Positions 1 through 7,664 of a stretch of 64,000 nt of DNA are shown piece by piece. The notes beneath the pieces were generated by a model. The model was not told the DNA's origin and made no database searches. It saw only the letters and a program-made list of their open reading frames with translations. Location of the stretch: contig CAXRGQ010000007.1 of NCBI GenBank assembly GCA_964230215.1, positions 930,001-994,000 on the forward strand. Reading direction: 5' to 3'. This DNA is from JAUILH01 sp964230215. Its GTDB lineage: Bacteria; Bacteroidota; Bacteroidia; Flavobacteriales_D; JAUILH01. A program made the translations under genes and the position numbers. Every line of letters starts with the position of its first letter. The stretch's first letter is position 1.

Positions 1-2
1 TT

Positions 3-251
3 ACCCAAGATGGGTCAAAGCACGCCAACCGTGATAGATTCGTAATAGTTCAAACACCTCAAATTTTCAAAACCGATCTTATAAAGGCAGCTTATCGCCA
101 GGAATACATAGACAGCTTTACAGATGACGCCTCTGTACTTGAGTCGATGGGACACAAAGTGCATCTGATTGATGGCAACCCAGAGAACATTAAAATTACC
201 AAGCCAGAAGATTTGGAGATGGCTGTATACCTGTTGGGAAGGGTTAATTAA
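3..251 (+). CDS. ispD: 2-C-methyl-D-erythritol 4-phosphate cytidylyltransferase (IspD), C-terminal part
   Basis: The gene enters from the left edge; the last 82 codons and the stop are visible. IspD joins CTP and methylerythritol phosphate in the MEP isoprenoid pathway. The visible part carries the family blocks QTPQIF (residues 21-26 of the fragment), TDDASVLE, a GH.V.LIDGN segment and NIKITKPEDLEMA near the end, the order expected for the C-terminal third of IspD. The start and the CTP-binding N-terminus lie outside the window. It ends 9 bases before the convergent hemD reading frame. Another gene of the same pathway, dxs, lies at 57.2-59.2 kb but is not linked to it. Confidence 0.93.
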   Translation, partial: TQDGSKHANRDRFVIVQTPQIFKTDLIKAAYRQEYIDSFTDDASVLESMGHKVHLIDGNPENIKITKPEDLEMAVYLLGRVN

Positions 252-260
252 TGTACCGGG

Positions 261-917
261 CTAACGAGCCAAATTAACAGCATTAACCAACTCACTAATC
301 AAACTTTTATCCGGTATGAGTATCTCTCGCTCAGGATATATTTCCCTAAGTGCTTTTTCTGTGATAGTGCCAATGGCCCATACAGTGGCGCTTGCAGGAA
401 TAGAGCTTTCCAAATGAAACGCTTCTACATTCGATGGGCTGGTGAAGTAGTAAATATGAGCCATCTCAATTTTCTTGCTAATCAATGCATTCTTGTAAAC
501 AGCTATGTAATGTGCCTCAATATCTGTCGGAAGAGCATTTATGATAGTCTTTTTACTAAGAGATGACGAGGGAAATAAGACGGCCTCATTACCAATTAAA
601 CCCGAGAAGTCTACCGCCACTTTTTCGGGATTGTTACCGTCTCCGACAAACTCTGGATGAATACCGTGTTCCTCCATAGCTTTTGCGGTTGCAGGACCCA
701 CACATGCCCATCGATACTTTGAGGTGTCTACTTTTGGTACAAAATGTCGAACACCATTCGCACTCGAAAGAAAAATCCATCCAATGTTGTTCGGAATCGT
801 CCAACCGTCAATGCCATCAATCCTTATGAGCGATTCGGCCTGTAATTCGTAACCATTATTTGTGAAATTAGCAGCGTGCTCCGCACTTAACTCACGACTG
901 AAGAAGACTTTTTTTTT
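261..917 (-). CDS. hemD: Uroporphyrinogen-III synthase domain (HemD), no start codon of its own; probable -1 frameshift continuation of HemC
   Basis: HemD closes hydroxymethylbilane to uroporphyrinogen III. The reading frame is open from a stop at 933-935 down to TAG at 261-263. The HemD-like protein begins right after the poly-A run (KKKVFFSRELSAEH), followed by IFLSSANGVRHF, CVGPATAKAM, LFPSSSLS, YYFTSPSNVEAF and VWAIGTITEKAL, the usual HemD two-lobe pattern, about 218 residues. There is no ATG, GTG or TTG before a GTG at 699-701, which lies inside the conserved CVGPATA motif and would delete a third of the fold. The frame is -1 relative to hemC, and the two meet at nine consecutive A residues. 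I infer that HemD is made as a HemC-HemD fusion by ribosomal frameshifting or transcript slippage; a homopolymer sequencing error is the alternative. Confidence 0.75.
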   Translation of the reverse strand, partial: KKKVFFSRELSAEHAANFTNNGYELQAESLIRIDGIDGWTIPNNIGWIFLSSANGVRHFVPKVDTSKYRWACVGPATAKAMEEHGIHPEFVGDGNNPEKVAVDFSGLIGNEAVLFPSSSLSKKTIINALPTDIEAHYIAVYKNALISKKIEMAHIYYFTSPSNVEAFHLESSIPASATVWAIGTITEKALREIYPEREILIPDKSLISELVNAVNLAR

Positions 918-1786
918 AAGATGGCAAGTGCTTCATCTATTACTGCGTCTTTATCACCTGAGACTTTCGCTAGTCGATAGTCATCACCAGGCTTGTATGC
1001 AGCAATTAAATCGAATTGGCCATTTGACCCTTTTGTACAATAAGCACCAAGCGGCACATGACATCCTCCGCCAATCTTATTCAAGACAGAACGCTCGATA
1101 GTTGAGGTTTCTGATATAAAAAGATCCTCCAATACTTTGGCTGCTTTTATTGTGGCTTCATCGCCTTCTCTGGTTTGTAGGCCAAGCACACCTTGTGCAG
1201 GCGCAGGAATAAATTCATCAATCGGAAGCACAACTTTTAGCAGTCCATCTATGTTCGGTGAAATACGGTTCAGTCCAGCTTCAGCTAATACTATGGCATC
1301 CATCTCGCCATCCCGCAATTTCTGAATCCTAGTCGGTACATTCCCTCTAATATCCACAAGCTTAATATCCTCGCGATATTGTTTCAACCAAGCTTGCCTC
1401 CGCGCAGATGACGTTCCAACAACGGCATTCGTAGGTAACTTCCACTTGCCATTTTCATCAACCGAGCTTTCTTTTACTAGCAATACATCATGTGGACTAT
1501 TTCTAGCCGATAAAGCTGCCAGTGTTAAGCCTTCTGGTTGCTCTGTTTCCAGGTCTTTAAGAGAGTGTACAGCTAAGTCAATCTCACCCTGCAATAACTG
1601 CTCTTCAATTTCCTTGGTAAAAAATCCTTTCCCCTCAATTTTGTCAAAACTTAAATGCTGAATGCGGTCGCCTTTGGTTTTGATGATTTTGATTTCAACC
1701 TCATAACCTGCGCCTTGTAGAGCATCTTTGACGTGATTTGCTTGCCATAAAGCTAATTCGGATCCTCTTGAGCCAATTCTAACCAT
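887..1786 (-). CDS. hemC: Hydroxymethylbilane synthase (porphobilinogen deaminase)
   Basis: The enzyme polymerises four porphobilinogen units to hydroxymethylbilane on a dipyrromethane cofactor. The 299-aa protein has the family landmarks: VRIGSRGSELALWQA at the N-terminus, DLAVHSLKDLE, TSSARRQAWL and IRGNVPTRIQKL (substrate-binding arginines), PAPAQGVLG, and the cofactor-attachment cysteine in GGGCHVPLGAY. I chose the ATG at 1786, which overlaps the hemA stop by 8 bases and starts exactly at the conserved MVRIGSRG; a TTG at 1813 is in frame but adds an unconserved leader. The zero-frame protein ends after a KKKSSSVVS tail encoded across the A9 run where the hemD frame begins, so the free HemC form would be the non-shifted product. 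Confidence 0.95.
   Translation of the reverse strand: MVRIGSRGSELALWQANHVKDALQGAGYEVEIKIIKTKGDRIQHLSFDKIEGKGFFTKEIEEQLLQGEIDLAVHSLKDLETEQPEGLTLAALSARNSPHDVLLVKESSVDENGKWKLPTNAVVGTSSARRQAWLKQYREDIKLVDIRGNVPTRIQKLRDGEMDAIVLAEAGLNRISPNIDGLLKVVLPIDEFIPAPAQGVLGLQTREGDEATIKAAKVLEDLFISETSTIERSVLNKIGGGCHVPLGAYCTKGSNGQFDLIAAYKPGDDYRLAKVSGDKDAVIDEALAILKKKSSSVVS
906..920 (-). promoter_or_regulatory. A9 slippery run at the hemC-hemD junction
   Basis: On the minus strand the hemC codons here read TTA AAA AAA AAG TCT, that is, an A-AAA-AAG heptamer in the hemC frame inside nine consecutive A residues (909-917). A slip of -1 moves translation into the hemD frame (AAA AAA GTC TTC). Heptamers of this form drive E. 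coli dnaX frameshifting, and an A9 run drives transcriptional slippage in Thermus dnaX. A small GTGC-GGA-GCAC hairpin lies about 22 bases further on, further away than typical stimulators, which favours transcript slippage if the event is real. Confidence 0.55.
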
Positions 1787-2996
1787 GCTTGCGGTCGTTA
1801 TAGGATTTTTCAAGAATAATTTCTTTCGCCATTTTCATGGGGACACTGATGTACTTTTTCTCCATGTACCCAAGTACTTTTTCCAAAACTTCTCTGGAGT
1901 TGTCATCTAGTTGCGATAACTCAGCAGCAAATACACTTTCAACTGCTTTAGATTTTATTTCCTTCACTTTTTGAGGAACGGCTTGCATGGCACGCTCAAC
2001 TTTGCGTTCGTTGTGCATTGCCTTAAATTCTTGCATGCTTTCTTGAAGGATTACTTCACATTGCACTAATTCGCTTTTTCTTTGCTCTAGATTGTGCTCG
2101 GCAATTGGCTTAAGGTCCGCAACGGATATATAATGTACACTGTGCGAGTGGACGACTTCTTCGTCAGTGTCTTCAGGTATGGCTAAATCAACAATCAGCT
2201 TTTGTTCATTGTCATCACCGAGTAGTTTTGCATATAACTCTGCCGAGATGATGATATCTTCAGACCCTGTACAGGTTACAATCGCGTCAAATCCATCGGT
2301 ATGATTAGGCAAATCACTTAAGGCACGTGCTGTCAAACTTAATTCGTTTGCCAAAGCTTGTGCTTTCGATAAGGTACGGTTAAACACGATAATGTTGTTC
2401 CAACCGGCTTTCGCCAATAAACGAGCCATTGTTGTATTAGTCTGACCAGCTCCTATCATCAAAATCTTAGAATCCTTTGGCAAATCATCTTCTTTCATTT
2501 GTCTGAAAGCCAGTGATACAACAGATACTGGGTTGTTCGCAATTGCGGTTTCTGTAAAAATGCGTTTTGCATGCTCAATCGTTTTACGAATGGCAAGGCG
2601 CATATCATCACCAGTTAACCCCCATTCTTTGGATTTATCAAAGGCCTGTCTTACCTGAGTAATAATTTCTCTTTCCCCTACTACCATCGAATCAAGTGAT
2701 GATGCTACTCTAAATAGATGGTCTATTGCTTTATCTCCAACATACTCATCCACATCATTTGCGGTAATGTCTGCGTTGAATTTTGATAGAAGTTTTGGGA
2801 TGTTAACGGCATGTTTAGAGCTGATATAGAACTCGGTACGGTTGCAAGTACTCAAATACATCAACTCGTCCCAGTTCATGTCTTTTTTGAGTTTTGGTAG
2901 GAAGGCAGCGGCCCTTTCATCATCAAGATGAAATCTTCCAACGGCTTCTAATCCGGATTTCTTATGTGTTATGGCAATAACCTTAAACGCTTTCAA
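1779..2996 (-). CDS. hemA: Glutamyl-tRNA reductase
   Basis: This is the first enzyme of C5-pathway tetrapyrrole synthesis, reducing glutamyl-tRNA to glutamate-1-semialdehyde with NADPH. The 405-aa protein has the catalytic block YLSTCNRTEFY (nucleophilic Cys near residue 51), the GEREIITQVRQAF block, a Rossmann segment ILMIGAGQTNTTMARLL (about 178-194), NRTLSKAQALA, and a C-terminal helical dimerisation domain. The start is a TTG at 2994-2996: the frame is closed by a stop 15 bases upstream, and the conserved FKVIAITHKKSGL follows at once. It is the first gene of a hemA-hemC-hemD run, and its stop overlaps the hemC start, suggesting coupled translation. A TAnnTTTG box lies 30 bases upstream. 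Confidence 0.95.
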   Translation of the reverse strand: MKAFKVIAITHKKSGLEAVGRFHLDDERAAAFLPKLKKDMNWDELMYLSTCNRTEFYISSKHAVNIPKLLSKFNADITANDVDEYVGDKAIDHLFRVASSLDSMVVGEREIITQVRQAFDKSKEWGLTGDDMRLAIRKTIEHAKRIFTETAIANNPVSVVSLAFRQMKEDDLPKDSKILMIGAGQTNTTMARLLAKAGWNNIIVFNRTLSKAQALANELSLTARALSDLPNHTDGFDAIVTCTGSEDIIISAELYAKLLGDDNEQKLIVDLAIPEDTDEEVVHSHSVHYISVADLKPIAEHNLEQRKSELVQCEVILQESMQEFKAMHNERKVERAMQAVPQKVKEIKSKAVESVFAAELSQLDDNSREVLEKVLGYMEKKYISVPMKMAKEIILEKSYNDRKHG

Positions 2997-3025
2997 CTCT
3001 TCTAATTTGCCTTATACAAAGGTGC

Positions 3026-3033
3026 CAAAGCTA
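3026..3033 (-). promoter_or_regulatory. Probable -7 promoter box of hemA
   Basis: The minus strand reads TAGCTTTG, a perfect match to the Bacteroidota -7 consensus TAnnTTTG, about 30 bases upstream of the hemA TTG start. I see no clear TTG at the usual 19-base spacing. Confidence 0.45.
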
Positions 3034-3068
3034 TGTTTTTTTATTGTCACGTTATTGTCATAGGAGGG

Positions 3069-3100
3069 TTGACATTTGTCAGAATTTTGGAGTAATTTTG
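3069..3100 (+). promoter_or_regulatory. Probable promoter of the SufT-like gene
   Basis: TTGACA (3069-3074), an 18-base spacer and TAATTTTG (3093-3100) match the Bacteroidota promoter form TTG-N19-TAnnTTTG. The box ends 8 bases before ATG 3109, so the transcript would be nearly leaderless, and the upstream TTG at 3076 cannot be the start. Confidence 0.55.
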
Positions 3101-3108
3101 CAGAACTT

Positions 3109-3417
3109 ATGTCAGTAGAACTTGAAATACCGATAATTACAGCCATAAAAACTATTTATGATCCAGAGATTCCTGTGGATATTTATGAGCTGGGATTAAT
3201 CTATGAGGTGAAGATCGATAAAGAGAAAAACATTAAAGTTATCATGACACTTACTTCACCTAACTGCCCAGAGGCAGAAACCATTCCACAACAGGTAAAG
3301 GATAAAGTGGCTGGTGTTGAAGGCGTTAAGGAAGTTGAAGTGGAAATAGTGTTCGACCCACCATGGTCTAAAGACATGATGAGCGAAGAAGCTATGCTAG
3401 AACTTGGATTCATGTAA
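3109..3417 (+). CDS. MIP18/SufT-like Fe-S cluster assembly protein (DUF59 family)
   Basis: A 102-aa single-domain protein of the DUF59/MIP18 family, involved in Fe-S cluster maturation or insertion and in Flavobacteria often encoded near suf genes. Diagnostic segments are YDPEIPVDIYELGLIYEV, MTLTSPNCPEAETIP with the family's conserved Cys, and FDPPWSKDMMSEEAMLELGF at the C-terminus. The ATG at 3109 is preferred over an in-frame TTG at 3076 because a promoter-like box overlaps that upstream region and family members start just before the helix of this domain. The stop overlaps the next gene's ATG by one base (TAATG), so the two are probably co-translated. The exact Fe-S client is not visible. 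Confidence 0.88.
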   Translation: MSVELEIPIITAIKTIYDPEIPVDIYELGLIYEVKIDKEKNIKVIMTLTSPNCPEAETIPQQVKDKVAGVEGVKEVEVEIVFDPPWSKDMMSEEAMLELGFM

Positions 3418-3926
3418 TGAGTGACATCATTGAAAATAAGGTGGCCAAAAGTGGCATTGTGCAGGTTGATTTGTTGGATTACAAACCAAGAAATTTGATT
3501 GCGCTGGATATTGCAGATCAATTATGGCAGGGCCTAGTGTTAAAGGAAAAAGACTTTAGGGAGTGGGTGAAGGCATTCGATTGGTCAGGGCTTCAGGGAA
3601 AACAAGTGTATATCTTTTGTTCGGCTGATGCCATTGTGGCGCCATGGGCCTATATGCTGGTAAGTAGTACGCTATCAGAACTAGGTATTGAACATGTTGT
3701 TGGGAATGAGGAAAAGGCCTTAGAGCATTTTTGGATGGCAAATATTCAAGAGCATATAGCTTCAACGGATTATAGTGGAGCGCGTATAATGATAAAAGGA
3801 TGTGGCGACGAAAGTACACCACACCCTATCTTTGCAGGATTTACAAGCCTGGTTCAGGAGGAAGCTCGGTCCGTCATGTATGGCGAACCATGTTCTTCAG
3901 TGCCCATATTCAAGCGTAAAGCCTAA
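3417..3926 (+). CDS. DUF2480 family protein
   Basis: A 169-aa cytosolic protein without signal peptide or membrane segment. It resembles the Bacteroidota-restricted DUF2480 family: an early VDLLDY segment, a central FREWVKAFDWSGLQGK stretch, then QVYIFCSADAIVAPWAYML and a terminal GEPCSSVPIFKRK with a conserved cysteine. The function of the family is unknown. It overlaps the SufT-like gene by one base. In Flavobacteria this family often accompanies Fe-S assembly genes, so a role alongside the upstream gene is a reasonable guess but not shown here. Its end overlaps the convergent small secreted-protein gene by four bases. Confidence 0.8.
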   Translation: MSDIIENKVAKSGIVQVDLLDYKPRNLIALDIADQLWQGLVLKEKDFREWVKAFDWSGLQGKQVYIFCSADAIVAPWAYMLVSSTLSELGIEHVVGNEEKALEHFWMANIQEHIASTDYSGARIMIKGCGDESTPHPIFAGFTSLVQEEARSVMYGEPCSSVPIFKRKA

Positions 3927-4285
3927 GGATTGCCGCATACACCGGCGTAGAGCTGCACAGATGTGTTATCTACATAATCGATATATTGACGCACCTTTGA
4001 TTTTTCGACACCAGCTAAATACACTGTGTTCTTAGCGTGTGTGGCGTCACATTTGGTTTTAAACTTTCCAAAGAAGTATATGTACGAGCCATTGTTGTTT
4101 TCTAGTTCAACTAATTCGTATGGTACGTCCCTAAATTCGAAGGATTGTTTGTGTTTATATTTCCCCAGAAATACGACATAGCTTGTGTCTGTCAAAACTG
4201 GGTCTGACGTTGTTTGTGCTGTAAGAGAGGGTGTTAAAAATAGTGTAGCAAGGCCGAATAGTATTAGTGTTTTCATAGTTGGCAA
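3923..4285 (-). CDS. Small secreted protein of unknown function
   Basis: A 120-aa protein that starts with a typical signal peptide (MKTLILFGLATLFLTPSLTA, cleavage likely after TAQ) and is then predicted periplasmic or extracellular. The mature part is about 95 residues with two cysteines (KTKCDATHA and AGVCGNP) that could form a disulphide, and many Tyr and Phe residues (SYVVFLGKYKHK, SYIYFFGKFKTK), giving an internal two-fold look: both segments read xYxxFxGKxKxK. I do not recognise a family. An ATG nine bases inside (4276) is an equally good start. It is transcribed alone, convergent with the DUF2480 gene. Confidence 0.7.
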   Translation of the reverse strand: MPTMKTLILFGLATLFLTPSLTAQTTSDPVLTDTSYVVFLGKYKHKQSFEFRDVPYELVELENNNGSYIYFFGKFKTKCDATHAKNTVYLAGVEKSKVRQYIDYVDNTSVQLYAGVCGNP

Positions 4286-4438
4286 TTTTTGTTCCTTTGG
4301 CCGTAACCATTAGAGTGTTAGACAATACATTCAACCAACTAGATCTAGTTAATAGGAATTTACTCCTTCCAATACATCAAATAAACTTCCTTTTATAATT
4401 AGTATGTACGCATACTATCTCGAAAAGGTTACAAAAGA

Positions 4439-4475
4439 GAAGCGGGCAATTTCATCGTTATGAAATGCCCGCTTC
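4439..4475 (-). terminator. Strong hairpin, probable terminator on the minus strand
   Basis: GAAGCGGGC pairs with GCCCGCTTC, then after one bulged A ATTTCAT pairs with ATGAAAT around a CGTT loop, 16 base pairs in all. On the minus strand it is followed by TCTCTTTTG. No gene ends nearby on that strand, so it may end a short untranslated RNA starting near a TAGTTTTG box at 4530-4537. Confidence 0.5.
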
Positions 4476-4571
4476 AACTTTACCAAACTACGAATTACTT
4501 GAACAACCAATACAAATCATATATCGTGCCAAAACTAATTTTTGTAGCTTGCATTCATTAATCAAGAAGGC

Positions 4572-5111
4572 TTGGAAGGCAAGAGTTTTATACCCGTTGA
4601 TGAGCACCTCTCCATAGAGTATTATGATGATGGAGATGTTTATGACTTACTTCAAAACATTGGAGATAAAGATGTTTCCAAGGCGTTATTGGAAGTTCCA
4701 TATCCCTACACTATTTCAGATGCAATTGCCTTTATTAATCACACAGTTCACCAGCGAAAAGACTTTGGGATTAATGTTAACTGGTGTATTCGACAGGACG
4801 GTTTGGTTATAGGTGGAATAGGACGGCAAGTCAAGTACGGAATTAAAAGCCATAAAGATGAAGTGGGTTACTGGTTGGGAAAAGATTATTGGGGTCAAGG
4901 CATTATGACCAAAGTTCTATCTGTTTTCTGTGATTTTCTGCACGACGAACAAAACCTACATAGAATTGAAGCGCCAATTTACACCTGGAATGAAGCCTCA
5001 GGCCGTGTTTTAGAGAAATGTCGATTTGAAAGGGAAGGCTTGTTTAGGCACGCATATTTAAAGGATGGTAAGTGGGTGGATGCGTATATGTATGCTAGGG
5101 TTTATGGGTAG
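4572..5111 (+). CDS. GNAT family N-acetyltransferase (RimJ/RimL type)
   Basis: A 179-aa protein with the RimJ/RimL-type GNAT layout: an N-terminal PYPYTISDAIAFINH segment, the GGIGRQV strand, GYWLGKDYWGQGIMTKVL (acetyl-CoA-binding motif A, Q/RxxGxG/A relaxed to GQGIMT), HRIEAPIYTWNEASGRVLEKC and a FEREGLFRHAYLKDGKWVD tail. Such enzymes acetylate protein N-termini or small amines; the substrate cannot be read here. No ATG precedes the conserved region: the frame after a stop at 4545-4547 offers ATT or the TTG at 4572, so the start is uncertain by a few codons. It stands alone, divergent from the gene at 3923-4285. Confidence 0.82.
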   Translation: MEGKSFIPVDEHLSIEYYDDGDVYDLLQNIGDKDVSKALLEVPYPYTISDAIAFINHTVHQRKDFGINVNWCIRQDGLVIGGIGRQVKYGIKSHKDEVGYWLGKDYWGQGIMTKVLSVFCDFLHDEQNLHRIEAPIYTWNEASGRVLEKCRFEREGLFRHAYLKDGKWVDAYMYARVYG

Positions 5112-5225
5112 GTTACCAATCCTGCTTTATATACTAATCACCTAAACAACTAACAGCCCATCGTAAATATCTTCATCAAGCTACTTAATTACAGCTTGAC
5201 TTTACCACTACTTTTATGCTAGAAA

Positions 5226-6128
5226 ATGAAATTATTTCTATCCATAGCACTTATATGCTTGTGTTTCATGGTAAACGCAAAGGAACATGTAATTGTGGTA
5301 ATTGATCCGGGTCATGGAGGAAAAGACCATGGAAGATTGGCAAGTAAAGACGGTTATCTGCCAGAAAAAGGTCTAAACCTTAAAATAGCTAAGAAACTGG
5401 GAGATTATATAGAGTCCAACTTAAATAATGTGAAAGTGTATTACACGAGAACAGATGATACCTACCCAAGTTTGGACGACCGTGTAAAATTTGCCAACGA
5501 TCTTAAGGCAGATTACTTTATCAGCGTGCATTGTAATGGTGCTGAGGACAATAGTTCGGCCTACGGCACAGAAACACACATTGATTCATACAATAGTAAA
5601 AACGCCTACACCTTGGCTAAACGTATAGAGAAGCAGTTCTCATCTAGAGCGGGACGAAAAAGCAGAGGGATAAAAACAAGTGACGACCGACACCATAGTT
5701 TACAAGTATTAAAGCAAACCAACATGCCAAGTGTACTTGTTGAAGCTGGCTTTATGAGTAATGCTAACGAAGAAGCTTATCTTAACTCGCAATACGGTCA
5801 AGAGATAATAGCATCAGCGGTTTTTAGAGCGTTTCGTGAGCACATTAAAAAGGATCATCCTTCCATTAATTTCAACAAAGAAGATAGTTCGGAAGAAGAA
5901 GGCCCCTTTTACAGAGTGCAAATTATGTCCTCTATTGAAAAGGTGGACACTGATATACCGGAATTTAAGAAACTGGGAGAGGAGGTAACGCGTATTGAAG
6001 TTAGCTCGAAAAGCATGTACAAATACAAGTACACTATTGGCCGCTCAAAGGACAAAAAAGACATCAAAAAGCTGCTTAAAAAAGCTAAAGACAATGGCTT
6101 TCCGGATGCTTATATTGTTAAGTATTAG
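5226..6128 (+). CDS. N-acetylmuramoyl-L-alanine amidase with C-terminal SPOR-like domain
   Basis: A 300-aa secreted zinc amidase that cuts the amide bond between MurNAc and the peptide stem, acting in cell separation or wall turnover in the periplasm. A signal peptide (residues 1-18) is followed by an Amidase_3 domain with the zinc ligands in place: IDPGHGGKDHG (His), GYLPEKGLNLKIAK (Glu), FISVHCNGA (His), and the catalytic Glu in VLVEAGFMSN. The last 75 residues (FYRVQIMSSIEKV to PDAYIVKY) look like a SPOR-type repeat that would bind denuded glycan at the septum. It ends 11 bases inside the convergent acetyltransferase gene. Confidence 0.92.
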   Translation: MKLFLSIALICLCFMVNAKEHVIVVIDPGHGGKDHGRLASKDGYLPEKGLNLKIAKKLGDYIESNLNNVKVYYTRTDDTYPSLDDRVKFANDLKADYFISVHCNGAEDNSSAYGTETHIDSYNSKNAYTLAKRIEKQFSSRAGRKSRGIKTSDDRHHSLQVLKQTNMPSVLVEAGFMSNANEEAYLNSQYGQEIIASAVFRAFREHIKKDHPSINFNKEDSSEEEGPFYRVQIMSSIEKVDTDIPEFKKLGEEVTRIEVSSKSMYKYKYTIGRSKDKKDIKKLLKKAKDNGFPDAYIVKY

Positions 6129-6600
6129 ACGTAGAAAAATTTTCTAAATCAATGTTATAAAACCGACCATTTATCCATTCAGGGTCCAAATGCGCATTAT
6201 ATTTCTTGTAAAAATTAATTGCAGGAGCATTCCACTCAAGCACCTGCCAGTCCATTCTGTGCGCTTTTTGGTGATTCGCTTCTTGTATCAAACGTTCAAA
6301 TAGCATAGCACCAATACCATCACCACGATGGGTCTCTTTTACCACAAAGTCTTCTAAATACAAAGTCTTTCCCTTCCATGTGGAGTAGCCAAAATAGTAG
6401 AGAGCGAATCCAACAACTTTTTCATCTAATTCTGCAACGAAACATTGAAACAAATTATCCTCTAAACCATCTTTTTCAAGTTGTTCAATGGAAGTTTCAA
6501 CTTCATCGCCTGCTTTTTCGTAAATAGCCAATTCTTTGATTAATGAAAATATGGCCGGAATATCTTCTTTTGTGTAAGGCCGAATAGTGATTTCAGACAT
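6118..6600 (-). CDS. GNAT family N-acetyltransferase (diamine/spermidine acetyltransferase-like)
   Basis: A 160-aa GNAT enzyme resembling diamine or thialysine acetyltransferases: ITIRPYTKEDIPAIFSLIKE at the start, ELDEKVVGFALYYFGYSTW, LYLEDFVVKETHRGDGIG (motif A with RGDGIG for acetyl-CoA pyrophosphate binding), and MDWQVLEWNAPAINFYKKY, the family's characteristic motif B. The substrate is probably a primary amine, inferred from family resemblance only. It is divergent from fbp, with 65 bases between the two start codons, and convergent with the amidase gene. Confidence 0.87.
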   Translation of the reverse strand: MSEITIRPYTKEDIPAIFSLIKELAIYEKAGDEVETSIEQLEKDGLEDNLFQCFVAELDEKVVGFALYYFGYSTWKGKTLYLEDFVVKETHRGDGIGAMLFERLIQEANHQKAHRMDWQVLEWNAPAINFYKKYNAHLDPEWINGRFYNIDLENFSTSNT

Positions 6601-6665
6601 AATCTAATTTCTTATTGCTTAATCCGATAGATAAGTGGATATTTGTACTCCAATTATTCCAAACC

Positions 6666-7664
6666 ATGAATCTAATTACTTTAGGCGAGTTTATAATAGA
6701 CAAGCAATCAGATTTTCCAGGATCGAGTGGAGAATTGTCAAGAATTTTAAGTGCAGTTCGCTTAGCAGGCAAGGTGGTTAACCAGCAAGTAAACAAGGCT
6801 GGGTTAGCTAAGCATATCCTTGGCGCAGCTGGTCAAGAAAATATTCAAGGAGAAGAGCAGCAAAAGCTAGATGTCTACGCTGACGAGCAGTTTATTAGTG
6901 CCTTAGAAAATCGTGGTGTGGTTTGCGGAATTGGATCTGAAGAAAACGACACCTATGTGGCATTCGAATCAGAAAAAGCTAGAAACGGTAAGTATGTGGT
7001 ATTGATGGACCCGCTTGATGGTTCGTCTAATATTGATGTGAACGTATCTATTGGGACTATTTTCTCTGTTTTCAAAAGAAAGTCTCCAGTAGGCGAAAAA
7101 GCTACGATGGAAGATTTTCTGCAAGCTGGAAACGAGCAAGTAGCTGCTGGATACATCATTTATGGTTCTAGCACCATGCTAGTTTATACAACTGGTTGCG
7201 GTGTTAATGGCTTTACTTTCGACCCAGGGATTGGGGTGTTTTATTTGTCACATCCTAATATGCAGTTCCCCAAAGAGGGTAAAATTTACTCTATCAATGA
7301 AGGTAACATCAACAAATGCGATCAAGGGGTAAGAGATTATGTTAGTTACTGTCAAGCAGAAGATAAAGATACTAACCGACCGTACTCAGCAAGATACATT
7401 GGCTCACTAGTAGCCGATTTTCATAGAAATTTAATTAAAGGCGGTATTTATATCTACCCGGGCACAACCTCCGCCCCAAACGGGAAACTTAGATTATTGT
7501 ACGAATGCAATCCTTTGGCTATGTTGGCTGAACAAGCTGGCGGCATGGCTACAGACGGAAGAAGACGTATAATGGATATCGATCCTACAGAATTGCATCA
7601 ACGCACACCTTATTTTGTAGGAAGTAAAGAGATGGTTGAAAAAGCGATGAGCTTCATTAAATAA
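6666..7664 (+). CDS. fbp: Class I fructose-1,6-bisphosphatase
   Basis: This is the gluconeogenic enzyme converting fructose 1,6-bisphosphate to fructose 6-phosphate. The 332-aa protein shows class I landmarks: GENIQGEEQQ-like segment near residue 60, the metal site CGIGSEENDTYVAF, MDPLDGSSNIDVNVSIGTIF (the FBPase/inositol-phosphatase signature), YSARYIGSLVADFHRNL and GKLRLLYECNPLAMLAEQAGG. The ATG at 6666 begins the conserved MNLITLGEF; an earlier ATG at 6615 would add 17 unconserved residues. Its stop overlaps the mfd ATG by one base. Confidence 0.96.
   Translation: MNLITLGEFIIDKQSDFPGSSGELSRILSAVRLAGKVVNQQVNKAGLAKHILGAAGQENIQGEEQQKLDVYADEQFISALENRGVVCGIGSEENDTYVAFESEKARNGKYVVLMDPLDGSSNIDVNVSIGTIFSVFKRKSPVGEKATMEDFLQAGNEQVAAGYIIYGSSTMLVYTTGCGVNGFTFDPGIGVFYLSHPNMQFPKEGKIYSINEGNINKCDQGVRDYVSYCQAEDKDTNRPYSARYIGSLVADFHRNLIKGGIYIYPGTTSAPNGKLRLLYECNPLAMLAEQAGGMATDGRRRIMDIDPTELHQRTPYFVGSKEMVEKAMSFIK

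Noticed and set aside
261..701. A separate short HemD starting at the GTG at 701
   Set aside because: That GTG lies inside the conserved CVGPATA motif; the start would remove the first lobe strand and the SSANGV motif, which are present in the frame upstream.
3076..3108. TTG start giving an 11-residue longer SufT-like protein
   Set aside because: A TTGACA/TAATTTTG promoter-like pair overlaps this segment, and the family starts near the ATG at 3109.
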